Below, piece after piece: positions 33,808 to 39,999 of a stretch of 39,999 bases of DNA. The notes beneath the pieces are model-generated. The model searched no databases and was not told where the DNA came from. It saw nothing but the letters and a program-made list of their open reading frames with translations. The DNA is taken from contig JAAYMU010000131.1 in NCBI GenBank assembly GCA_012521215.1, forward strand, positions 1 to 39,999, written 5' to 3'. Each line of letters starts with the position of its first letter. The stretch's first letter is position 1. Source of the DNA: Peptococcaceae bacterium (GTDB taxonomy: Bacteria > Bacillota > Desulfitobacteriia > Desulfitobacteriales > Syntrophobotulaceae). The position numbers and the translations under genes were made by a program.

Positions 33808-34596
33808 TCATCCCGCCATTCCTAATAACAAAAATACATATACGATCGGTATTGCAAACAACAAGCTATCAAAGCGGTCCAGGATCCCCCCATGCCCTGG
33901 TATAATGGCACCGGAGTCTTTGAGACTTGCTGTCCTTTTCAAGGCCGATTCAAAAAGATCCCCAACTTGAGATACTATACTGGCCAGAAGAGATAACAGT
34001 AGCACAGCATAAAGATTACCCAGCCTTGTGAGGTACCAAAATATCAAACCGAAACAACAAGCCGCAACCAGGCCGCCAATAGCGCCCTCAATTGATTTAT
34101 TAGGGCTTACTTTGGGAGCCAGTTTGCTTTCACCAAAGGCACTGCCGATAAAATAGGCTCCCGAATCCGTAATCCAAACTAAAATGAAAACAAAAAAGCA
34201 CCAAGCCTTTCCATCGGGCAAATCTCGTAGAAAAAATAGAATTGTGAACAAGCCGACCGGATAAAAAATACTAAGAAAACTATAGGCAGCATCAGTAAAG
34301 GACACTGTTGGATAATTAAGACCATAATTTCCAAAAGAAATAACAAACCAGATAACGGCAAGAGGTAGAAACCACTCCGTCCGCTGCAACAGGAATATTA
34401 CCAGCCATAGAATACAGAATAAAGCCGTTAGTTTAGGGCGGATATTAAACCCGGCCTTTTGTCCCAAGTTCAGGAACTCCCGCAAGCCTAACAAGGCCAG
34501 AACTACTATAAGCGAAGCTAAGTACCACCCACCATGCCAGGTCAGCAGTAATAATATGGGTATTCCAATAAGGGCACTAAGTACTCTCTTTACCAT
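33808..34596 (-). CDS. cdsA: Phosphatidate cytidylyltransferase
   Basis: Makes CDP-diacylglycerol, the precursor of all bacterial phospholipids. A 262-residue membrane protein with about eight hydrophobic segments. The signature near the C-terminus (about 214-243) reads SALKRTASLKDSGAIIPGHG followed by GILDRFD, matching the family pattern S-x-x-KR-x4-KD-x5-PGHGG-x-x-DR-x-D. ATG at 34596 has GAGG ten bases upstream at the end of uppS. The uppS-cdsA pairing is nearly universal. Confidence 0.96.
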   Translation of the reverse strand: MVKRVLSALIGIPILLLLTWHGGWYLASLIVVLALLGLREFLNLGQKAGFNIRPKLTALFCILWLVIFLLQRTEWFLPLAVIWFVISFGNYGLNYPTVSFTDAAYSFLSIFYPVGLFTILFFLRDLPDGKAWCFFVFILVWITDSGAYFIGSAFGESKLAPKVSPNKSIEGAIGGLVAACCFGLIFWYLTRLGNLYAVLLLSLLASIVSQVGDLFESALKRTASLKDSGAIIPGHGGILDRFDSLLFAIPIVYVFLLLGMAG

Positions 34597-34601
34597 TTCA
34601 A

Positions 34602-35369
34602 TTATTCCTCAACCTTCTTAATTCCACCGAATCTCCGTTCCCTGTTTTGAAAAATCCTGATGGCTTCCAACAATGACTTTTCATTAAAATCCGGCCATAA
34701 TTCTTTAACCACAACTATTTCAGAATAAGCAACCTGCCATAGTAAAAAGTTGCTCAACCTCATTTCCCCGGAAGTTCTGACAAGCAATTCCGGTTCCGGA
34801 CAACCCCTTGTATATAAATATTGTTCGAAAAGGTCTTCTGTAATGTCTTCACAATTGATAGAGCCTTGTAAAACATCCCGGGCAATTTTTTGGACCGCTT
34901 GCGTAATTTCCGCTCTGCTTCCATAATTCAAAGCCACATTAAGAACAAGGCCCTTGTTGTCTTTTGTTCTTTCGCAAGCTATAACATAGGCTGCCCGCAC
35001 ATCCTCAGGTATATTTGTCATATCCCCGAGTACTTGAATTTTAACATTATTGGCGTGAAGCTCATCGAGTTCTTTGATCACATATTCTTTTAATAAAGAC
35101 ATTAGGATACCTATTTCCGAACGGGGTCTTTTCCAATTCTCAGTAGAAAAGGCATATACCGTTAAATACTGAATTCCAAGGCTATCACTAAGACGTACAA
35201 TATTTCGCAAAGCTTCAACACCGGCCCGGTGACCCATACTACGAGGCATTCCTCTCTTCTGAGCCCATCGTCCGTTTCCATCCATAATAACAGCCAGATG
35301 TTTAGGGATTCTTGTCATATCCAGACCCTTATATTTAACTTTCTTGTTTTTATTTCTCCAGATATTCAC
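34602..35369 (-). CDS. uppS: Isoprenyl transferase (undecaprenyl diphosphate synthase)
   Basis: Builds undecaprenyl-PP, the lipid carrier for peptidoglycan, from farnesyl-PP and IPP. The catalytic Asp lies in MDGNGRW (about residue 30 from the chosen start). YAFSTENWKRP and the C-terminal LLVRTSGEMRLSNFLLWQVAYSE contain the conserved RTSGE-x-RLSNF with the metal-binding Glu. The start is uncertain: GTG 35369 (GGGG upstream) keeps the short basic leader NIWRNKNKK seen in many homologues, ATG 35318 with AAGGG gives 238 residues, and GTG 35378 is also open. It follows a terminator closely, so some read-through or an undetected promoter must feed this operon. Confidence 0.94.
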   Translation of the reverse strand: MNIWRNKNKKVKYKGLDMTRIPKHLAVIMDGNGRWAQKRGMPRSMGHRAGVEALRNIVRLSDSLGIQYLTVYAFSTENWKRPRSEIGILMSLLKEYVIKELDELHANNVKIQVLGDMTNIPEDVRAAYVIACERTKDNKGLVLNVALNYGSRAEITQAVQKIARDVLQGSINCEDITEDLFEQYLYTRGCPEPELLVRTSGEMRLSNFLLWQVAYSEIVVVKELWPDFNEKSLLEAIRIFQNRERRFGGIKKVEE

Positions 35370-35405
35370 CAAATACACCCCGGATTCCGTCTTCCTCTTG
35401 CTGTT

Positions 35406-35427
35406 AAAAAAACCCCTATTGCAGGGG
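35406..35427 (-). terminator. Intrinsic terminator after the pyrH-frr unit
   Basis: Minus strand CCCCT-GCAAT-AGGGG (35427-35413) followed by seven T. The stem is short (5 bp) but GC-rich with a good U-run. It lies just past the 63-codon gene and about 35 bp before uppS. Confidence 0.75.
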
Positions 35428-35435
35428 GTAGGGTA

Positions 35436-35627
35436 TTAGTATTTCTGATATTTATCATGCAATAAAACGAATACTAACTTTCCCTCTTTTCGGCTAACTC
35501 TGGCAACCCTTAAATCGCCACAAGAAATTACTCTTTTATCAGGATATGTTATCTGGCTGGTAAAATCCAATTTCAGATCCGTTAATTCCCGTTGGACTTC
35601 ACTCCACCTTTTTCCAAGCCAATGCAA
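35436..35627 (-). CDS. Small conserved-looking protein of unknown function after frr
   Basis: A 63-residue protein starting MHWLGKRWSEVQRELTDLKL and ending LVFVLLHDKYQKY; predicted soluble, mixed alpha/beta, basic. I do not recognise a named family. Support for its reality: it starts (TTG 35627) three bases after the frr stop with GGAAGTG upstream, ends just before a terminator, and its composition is protein-like rather than random. The segment KRVISCGDLRVARVSRKEGKL has alternating hydrophobic and charged residues expected of beta strands. It is presumably co-transcribed with pyrH-frr. Confidence 0.65.
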   Translation of the reverse strand: MHWLGKRWSEVQRELTDLKLDFTSQITYPDKRVISCGDLRVARVSRKEGKLVFVLLHDKYQKY

Positions 35628-35630
35628 CTG

Positions 35631-36188
35631 TTACACTTCCATAATTTCTTGTTCTTTTTTTTCTAAGGTATTATCTATTTCTTTTATATATGTGTCCGTA
35701 AGTTTTTGCGCTTTTTCCTGACCTTTTTTAGACTCATCTTCGGATATGCTCTTTTGTTTTTCTAGATTTTTAATGTTATCAATAAGTTCACGTCTTATAT
35801 TTCGAACAGCGACTCTTGCTTCTTCGGCTTTTTTTCTTACCGTTTTGGCTATTTCTGTTCTCCGCTCGGCCGTAAGCTGGGGAATCGGTAACCTGATAAC
35901 ATTGCCGTCATTGGAAGGTGTCAGCCCTAGATCCGATTTCATAATCGCTTTCTCAATATCTTTGATTGCTGATTTGTCCCAGGGCTGGATAACAAGCATT
36001 CGCGGCTCAGGCACGGATACAGTGGCCAGCTGATTAATAGGGGTAGGAGTATTATAATAATCGACAGTGACCTTTTCCAACATGGCTGGATTAGCCCTCC
36101 CAGCCCGTACGGATGCCAAGTCTTTACGCAAAACTTCCACGGTTTTCTTCATTTTGTCTTCAGCTGAGCTCATAACATCATTAATCAT
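35631..36188 (-). CDS. frr: Ribosome recycling factor
   Basis: Splits post-termination ribosomes together with EF-G. The 185 residues match the family length. Helical domain motifs include KTVEVLRKDLASVRAGRANPAML (about 15-37), the domain II stretch VDYYNTPTPINQLATVSVPEPRMLVIQPWD (about 42-71) and IRLPIPQLTAERRTEIAKTVRK near 98-119. ATG at 36188 follows GGGAGG by about six bases and lies one base after the pyrH stop. Confidence 0.97.
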   Translation of the reverse strand: MINDVMSSAEDKMKKTVEVLRKDLASVRAGRANPAMLEKVTVDYYNTPTPINQLATVSVPEPRMLVIQPWDKSAIKDIEKAIMKSDLGLTPSNDGNVIRLPIPQLTAERRTEIAKTVRKKAEEARVAVRNIRRELIDNIKNLEKQKSISEDESKKGQEKAQKLTDTYIKEIDNTLEKKEQEIMEV

Positions 36189-36189
36189 A

Positions 36190-36909
36190 TTATTCCCTCC
36201 CTATATAGGTTCCAATAGGCTCTCCCTTTAATGCTTTAATAATATTACCATTTTGATTGATATTAAATACAATAAGCGGTATATTATTATCCATGCATAA
36301 GGAAGCTGCTGTAGAATCCATGACACCGAGTCCTTTACTTAAAACATCAAGATAAGTTAGGCGATCGAATTTTTTAGCTCCTGAATTTTTTACCGGATCG
36401 GAGTCATAAACCCCATCGACTTTTTTGGCCATAAGAATCGCTTCTGCTTCAATTTCCGCGGCTCGTAAAGCTGCAGTAGTATCGGTGGAAAAATAAGGAT
36501 TACCTGTGCCGGCTGCAAAAATAACGATACGTCCTTTTTCCATATGGCGAATCGCTCTGCGGCGTATGTATGGCTCAGCAATAGCTCTCATTTCGATGGC
36601 TGACATAACCCTGGTTTGAACCTCAAACCTCTCCAAGGCATCCTGCAAAGCCAAAGCGTTCATTACTGTCGCCAGCATGCCCATATAGTCTGCAGTGGCT
36701 CTATCCATCCCCTGAGAGCTACCGGCGATTCCCCGCCAGATATTTCCCCCGCCGACAACAAGCGCTATTTCCACTCCCAGTTTCTGTACTTCCCTAACCT
36801 GTTCGGCTACAGAATTTAACATGGTATGCTCTATGCCAAAACCCTGCCCACCGGCTAGGGCCTCACCGCTTAGTTTCAAGACTACACGTCGGTAGGGTAA
36901 TACACTCAT
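36190..36909 (-). CDS. pyrH: UMP kinase
   Basis: Phosphorylates UMP to UDP. A 239-residue amino-acid-kinase-fold protein with [10 protein letters not shown] at 9-18, [10 protein letters not shown] at about 52-61, [18 protein letters not shown] near 71-88 and [19 protein letters not shown] near 135-153. ATG at 36909 has GGAGG six bases upstream. The tsf-pyrH-frr order is typical. A terminator after tsf suggests a separate promoter in 36910-36966, where I find only weak candidates. Confidence 0.97.
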   Translation of the reverse strand: MSVLPYRRVVLKLSGEALAGGQGFGIEHTMLNSVAEQVREVQKLGVEIALVVGGGNIWRGIAGSSQGMDRATADYMGMLATVMNALALQDALERFEVQTRVMSAIEMRAIAEPYIRRRAIRHMEKGRIVIFAAGTGNPYFSTDTTAALRAAEIEAEAILMAKKVDGVYDSDPVKNSGAKKFDRLTYLDVLSKGLGVMDSTAASLCMDNNIPLIVFNINQNGNIIKALKGEPIGTYIGRE

Positions 36910-36966
36910 GAAAAACCTCCATAATCATCTATATTTTCTACACAAAATACAAAATCCCTTCTCATT

Positions 36967-36992
36967 GGAAAAGAGAACACCGAAGTGTTCTC
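36967..36992 (-). terminator. Intrinsic terminator after tsf, UUCG loop
   Basis: Minus strand GAGAACAC-TTCG-GTGTTCTC (36992-36973), an 8-bp perfect stem capped by a stable UUCG tetraloop, followed by TTTTCC. It begins one base after the tsf stop codon. Confidence 0.88.
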
Positions 36993-36993
36993 A

Positions 36994-37647
36994 TTAGCGA
37001 CTCAATTCTTTCATTACTTCATCGGCGAAATTATCCTGACGTTTTTCAATTCCTTCTCCTAATTCATATCGTGCAAAACGGCGGATAGAAATTTTTTCTC
37101 CGATTTTAGCAATTTTTTGCAGTACAAGATCTTTGACTTCCATATCAGGGTCTTTAATAAAAGGTTGTTCCATTAAGCATACTTCTTTGTAGAATTTCTC
37201 TATCCGTCCTTCAACCATCTTATCCACAATTTTTTCCGGTTTGCCTTCATTTAAAGCCTGAGCTCTAAGAATTTGCTTCTCATGTTCTATAACATCCGCC
37301 GGAACGTTCTCTTTATTAATATAAAGAGGTTTTGCCGCCGCAATTTGCATGGCAATATCCTTTACCAATTCTTTAAACTCTTCACCACGGGCTACGAAGT
37401 CAGTTTCGCAGTTTACTTCCACTAAAACCCCGATTCTTCCTCCGCCGTGAATGTAAGATTCCACCAAACCTTCAGCAGCAATTCGGCCTTCTTTCTTAGC
37501 AGCAGCAGCCAATCCTTTTTCACGTAAAAAATCTATGGCTTTATCCATATCGCCGTTGCATTCTGTCAAGGCTTTTTTACAATCCATCATTCCTGCCCCA
37601 GTTCTTTCCCTGAGTTCTTTCACTAGAGCAGCACTAACTGCAGCCAT
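36994..37647 (-). CDS. tsf: Translation elongation factor Ts (short form)
   Basis: Nucleotide-exchange factor for EF-Tu. The N-terminal UBA-like domain [21 protein letters not shown] (7-27) and the core [20 protein letters not shown] (about 76-95) with the TDFV motif are intact. The total is 217 residues against about 290 in B. subtilis and 283 in E. coli, so the second core subdomain is reduced; short EF-Ts proteins of similar size are known in several bacterial lineages. ATG at 37647 has AAGGAGG. It follows rpsB after a 104-bp gap containing an imperfect hairpin. Confidence 0.95.
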   Translation of the reverse strand: MAAVSAALVKELRERTGAGMMDCKKALTECNGDMDKAIDFLREKGLAAAAKKEGRIAAEGLVESYIHGGGRIGVLVEVNCETDFVARGEEFKELVKDIAMQIAAAKPLYINKENVPADVIEHEKQILRAQALNEGKPEKIVDKMVEGRIEKFYKEVCLMEQPFIKDPDMEVKDLVLQKIAKIGEKISIRRFARYELGEGIEKRQDNFADEVMKELSR

Positions 37648-37696
37648 AATCTATGACCTCCTTATTTAAAAGCACTGCAAAACTAAACAACCTTAA

Positions 37697-37738
37697 AGAT
37701 AAGATTAGGGTAAGCCGGACTACGACATACCCTTATCT
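37697..37738 (-). promoter_or_regulatory. Imperfect hairpin in the rpsB-tsf gap
   Basis: Minus strand AGATAAGGGTA (37738-37728) pairs with TACCC and, after a short bulge, CTTATCT (37712-37697), enclosing a loop of about 15 nt. A weak T-rich stretch follows. It may reduce read-through from rpsB into tsf or stabilise the upstream mRNA; no specific class recognised. Confidence 0.4.
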
Positions 37739-37751
37739 CACTCTGCGGTCC

Positions 37752-38501
37752 TTATTCTTGAACCTCTTCTTCTCTATTCTGGATATCTTCCGTAACCTCG
37801 GCCTCTTCGTTATCAATACTGCCTTGCTGTCCTTCAATAACAGCATCCGCCATCTTGGACGTTAGCAGTTTGACTGCCCTTATAGCATCATCATTAGCCG
37901 GAATAATAACATCAATTTCATCAGGATCGCAATTGGTATCAACAATACCTACTATAGGAATTTTTAATCTTCTGGCCTCAGCAACTGCAATTCTTTCCTT
38001 GCGGGGATCTACAACAAATACGGCATCAGGTAATTTTTTCATGTTTTTTATCCCGCCAAGGAATCTTTCTAATTTCCCCATTTCATGACGGAGGGCAGCA
38101 ACTTCCTTTTTAGGAAGTACCTCAAAAACCCCGTCTGCTTCCATTTTTTCCAGTTCATGAAGTCTTTGAACCCGCTTCTGAATGGTTTGAAAGTTAGTTA
38201 ACATGCCGCCTAGCCAGCGTTCATTCACATAAAACATGCCGCAGCGTTCGGCTTCTTCTTTTATGGACTCCTGAGCTTGCTTTTTCGTTCCCACAAATAA
38301 TATTGTACCGCCGTTAAACACCAGATCCCGTACAAAATTATAGGCCTCGTCAACCTTTTTAACAGTTTTCTGTAAGTCAATAATGTAAATACCGTTTCTT
38401 TCCGTAAAGATATAAGGAGCCATTTTGGGATTCCAACGACGGGTTTGGTGACCGAAGTGTACACCGGCTTCCAATAATTGTTTCATGGAAATTACAGCCA
38501 T
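37752..38501 (-). CDS. rpsB: 30S ribosomal protein S2
   Basis: A 249-residue S2. [27 protein letters not shown] at the N-terminus, then [12 protein letters not shown] near 95-106 and [37 protein letters not shown] near 152-188, are the family signatures. The C-terminal 30 residues are acidic ([19 protein letters not shown]), a common low-complexity S2 tail. ATG at 38501 follows GAGGAGGTG. The promoter at 38631-38659 and a leader with a strong hairpin lie upstream. In other bacteria S2 represses its own operon; the leader hairpin is the natural candidate site here. Confidence 0.98.
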   Translation of the reverse strand: MAVISMKQLLEAGVHFGHQTRRWNPKMAPYIFTERNGIYIIDLQKTVKKVDEAYNFVRDLVFNGGTILFVGTKKQAQESIKEEAERCGMFYVNERWLGGMLTNFQTIQKRVQRLHELEKMEADGVFEVLPKKEVAALRHEMGKLERFLGGIKNMKKLPDAVFVVDPRKERIAVAEARRLKIPIVGIVDTNCDPDEIDVIIPANDDAIRAVKLLTSKMADAVIEGQQGSIDNEEAEVTEDIQNREEEVQE

Positions 38502-38553
38502 TGTGTTACACCTCCTCTCTTAGCTTGTTTTTTCCTCCGCAAATTTCATCCCC

Positions 38554-38588
38554 GGTGCCCCTTGTCTTAAGACAAGGAACAAGGCACC
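38554..38588 (-). promoter_or_regulatory. Structured rpsB mRNA leader
   Basis: Minus strand GGTGCC, a 5-nt bulge TTGTT, CCTTGTC, loop TTAA, then GACAAGG and GGCACC: a 13-bp interrupted stem, entirely Watson-Crick, about 55 nt upstream of the rpsB start codon. No U-run follows, so it is not a terminator. A ribosomal-protein binding site is the likely role by position; no exact Rfam class is claimed. Confidence 0.6.
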
Positions 38589-38630
38589 CTAGGTCCCTTT
38601 GCGTGTGTATTGAAAAATTACACTGCGAAT

Positions 38631-38659
38631 AGAATACCATACCGCCAGCTCGAATGCAA
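38631..38659 (-). promoter_or_regulatory. Promoter of rpsB-tsf
   Basis: Minus strand TTGCAT (38659-38654), 17 nt, TATTCT (38636-38631); start near 38624, giving a leader of about 120 nt that contains the strong hairpin. The -10 is a modest match. Confidence 0.55.
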
Positions 38660-38680
38660 CAAAACTTGCAGAAATTTGTA

Positions 38681-39136
38681 CTAATTCAACCCATAATGAC
38701 TGTTAAGATTAGAACGAATATTATAAGCTGCAATTATTTCTTCCAGATCCGTCAGTAACTCATTAAAGGGAAAATACAAATCCGAAAGATAATATTTTCT
38801 CTTCCCGGTTTTAAGCAAAACAATTTCCTCATTATTTTTAGTCCAAGCGAAAGACGCTTTTCTAATATCCTGGGGTTCAACTATAGTTTTCCCGAACATA
38901 GAACTAAAAATAATTACTCCGTCGTCCACTACAATCCTTCTTGTTTTAGCCGTAAGCCAAATAAAAAGAATAATGAGGGCCGAAAAAAGATAGATGCCCG
39001 ATAGTAAGGTAAGGTAAAACTGGGGCAAGTTCAGAAAATAACTCGCACCGCCAACAAGTAAGGGATAGAGTATCAGATAAACCAGGCCGGGCATAACCAA
39101 CGGTTTCATCCGATAATAGTATTCGTGTCTATCCAT
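38681..39136 (-). CDS. Membrane protein with a PH-like C-terminal domain, function unknown
   Basis: A 151-residue protein. Two membrane helices occupy about 12-36 and 40-62 with little between them, followed by a basic stop-transfer (TAKTRR). The C-terminal part, about 66-120, consists of short alternating strands (RIVVDDGVIIFSSMFGKTIVEPQDIRKASFAW) of the kind seen in bacterial PH-like (bPH2/DUF304-type) domains; that fold call is inference from pattern. The start is ATG 39136, about six bases after GGGGTG; the frame extends three codons to a GTG. It starts 19 bp after codY and is probably co-transcribed with it. Confidence 0.7.
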   Translation of the reverse strand: MDRHEYYYRMKPLVMPGLVYLILYPLLVGGASYFLNLPQFYLTLLSGIYLFSALIILFIWLTAKTRRIVVDDGVIIFSSMFGKTIVEPQDIRKASFAWTKNNEEIVLLKTGKRKYYLSDLYFPFNELLTDLEEIIAAYNIRSNLNSHYGLN

Positions 39137-39155
39137 AATCTTCACCCCATAAATA

Positions 39156-39947
39156 TTAACGCTGGTGGTTAACGTACTTATCTATTTCATCCAAAAGATA
39201 ATCGTTTAAGATTCGGATATAAGTCCCTTTCATACCTAAAGATTTTGATTCAATTACTCCGGCCGATTCAAATTTCCGCAAGGCATTAACTATTACCGAA
39301 CGGGTTATCCCTACCCTGTCCGCAACCTTGCTGGCTACCAGAAGTCCCTCAGTACCTCCAAGTTCAGCAAAAATATGCTCTACTGCTTCCAATTCAGAGT
39401 AAGAAAGTGTCCCCACAGCAATTTGAACAGCAGCCTTTTTCCGTGCTTCGGTCTCGGCTTGCTCAGCTTTAACTCTAAGAATCTCCATCCCGACCACGGT
39501 AGCTCCATATTCGGCCAAAATTAAATCTCCGGGAGTGAATTCTTTATTGAACTTGGATAAGACTAAAGTACCTACCCTTTCACCACCGCCTAGTATAGGA
39601 ACAATGGTGGTGATTTTGTTATTTAAGCCGCATTTCTCGTTTTTATTAAAAATACAGCTATTCTCGACCTGACTCGTATTGGCTTTAGTAGACGTGATTC
39701 TTATCAAGCCCTGATTATAAGATTCCGGAAAACGCTCCGAGTGGACTACGATTCTTTCCATTTCATCACAATGGAAATTTTCCATAAACCAGTAAGCCAG
39801 AATTTTTCCTCTTCGGCCAACGATGTAACAATTAGAATTGATTTTTTCACTTAAAACTTTAGCCATTTCCTCAAAATCTATGGGCTTACCGGCAGCCTTT
39901 TGAATCAATTTGCTAATCGCTCTTGTTTTTTCAAGCAGAGTTTCCAT
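39156..39947 (-). CDS. codY: GTP-sensing global transcriptional repressor CodY
   Basis: Represses stationary-phase and nutrient-scavenging genes when GTP and branched-chain amino acids are high. The 263-residue protein has the N-terminal GAF ligand domain (about 1-155; [11 protein letters not shown] at 44-54, [21 protein letters not shown] at 113-133) and the winged helix with [40 protein letters not shown] at about 205-244, nearly identical in pattern to B. subtilis CodY. Four Cys residues (40, 60, 98, 106) occur, two in a short CxxxxxxxC loop. ATG at 39947 follows GAGGAGG; the frame stays open to 39983 but lies upstream of that site. The usual upstream neighbours (xerC, hslVU) would be beyond the window. 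Confidence 0.97.
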   Translation of the reverse strand: METLLEKTRAISKLIQKAAGKPIDFEEMAKVLSEKINSNCYIVGRRGKILAYWFMENFHCDEMERIVVHSERFPESYNQGLIRITSTKANTSQVENSCIFNKNEKCGLNNKITTIVPILGGGERVGTLVLSKFNKEFTPGDLILAEYGATVVGMEILRVKAEQAETEARKKAAVQIAVGTLSYSELEAVEHIFAELGGTEGLLVASKVADRVGITRSVIVNALRKFESAGVIESKSLGMKGTYIRILNDYLLDEIDKYVNHQR

Positions 39948-39999
39948 AACTGCCTCCTCAGTTGCAAAATATAAATACTGCAAACAAATAAAAGATTTA

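Overview
The window is a stretch of core chromosome from a low-GC, spore-forming Firmicute of the class Clostridia. CodY, a PolC-type polymerase, RNase J, the dipicolinate synthase pair dpaA-dpaB and several sporulation-associated families (YlxY, YmxH, YtvI-like) all point that way. Gene order matches the rpsB to dapA block of Bacillus subtilis and is closest in feel to Peptococcaceae-like anaerobes; that family placement is inference. Every gene I accept lies on the minus strand, so the biological reading direction runs from 39999 down to 1. I see no phage, IS element, CRISPR array or obvious laterally acquired island.

In transcription order: codY and a small membrane protein (39.9-38.7 kb); rpsB-tsf with its own promoter, a leader hairpin and a terminator (38.7-36.9 kb); pyrH-frr-small ORF ending in a terminator (36.9-35.4 kb); the isoprenoid, envelope and replication group uppS-cdsA-ytvI-like-dxr-rseP-ispG-proS-polC (35.4-23.7 kb); the transcription and translation operon rimP-nusA-rnpM-ylxQ-infB-rbfA-nrnA-truB-ribF-rpsO, then pnp (23.7-12.0 kb); an envelope and sporulation group, ylxY, a D,D-carboxypeptidase, an M16 peptidase, dut, a small membrane protein and ymxH (11.9-7.6 kb); the diaminopimelate/dipicolinate branch-point cluster dapB, dpaA-dpaB, lysC-dapA (7.4-2.6 kb); RNase J (2.3-0.6 kb); a tRNA-Glu gene; and the start of trmK running off the left edge.

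Functionally the block joins ribosome production and translation initiation (S2, EF-Ts, RRF, IF-2, RbfA, RimP, S15, TruB) to RNA decay (PNPase, RNase J, NrnA), envelope precursor supply (MEP-pathway steps Dxr and IspG, undecaprenyl-PP synthase, CdsA, DAP synthesis) and spore dipicolinate.

The most unusual observations are: (1) PolC has an intact polymerase and PHP domain but lacks the 3'-5' exonuclease domain that normally interrupts PHP; (2) NusA ends in a tail of about 146 residues that is roughly half Asp/Glu and a quarter Tyr, partly built from 24-bp tandem repeats; (3) IF-2 in the same operon has a strongly basic Arg/Pro/Gly-rich linker of complementary charge; (4) a 7-nt-period repeat (GGAGTCAGAAT type) sits in frame inside dxr; (5) stop-codon regions of polC and rnj have been tandemly duplicated; (6) structured leaders precede dapB, lysC, rimP and rpsB. 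Sixteen of 39 protein genes appear to use TTG or GTG starts.
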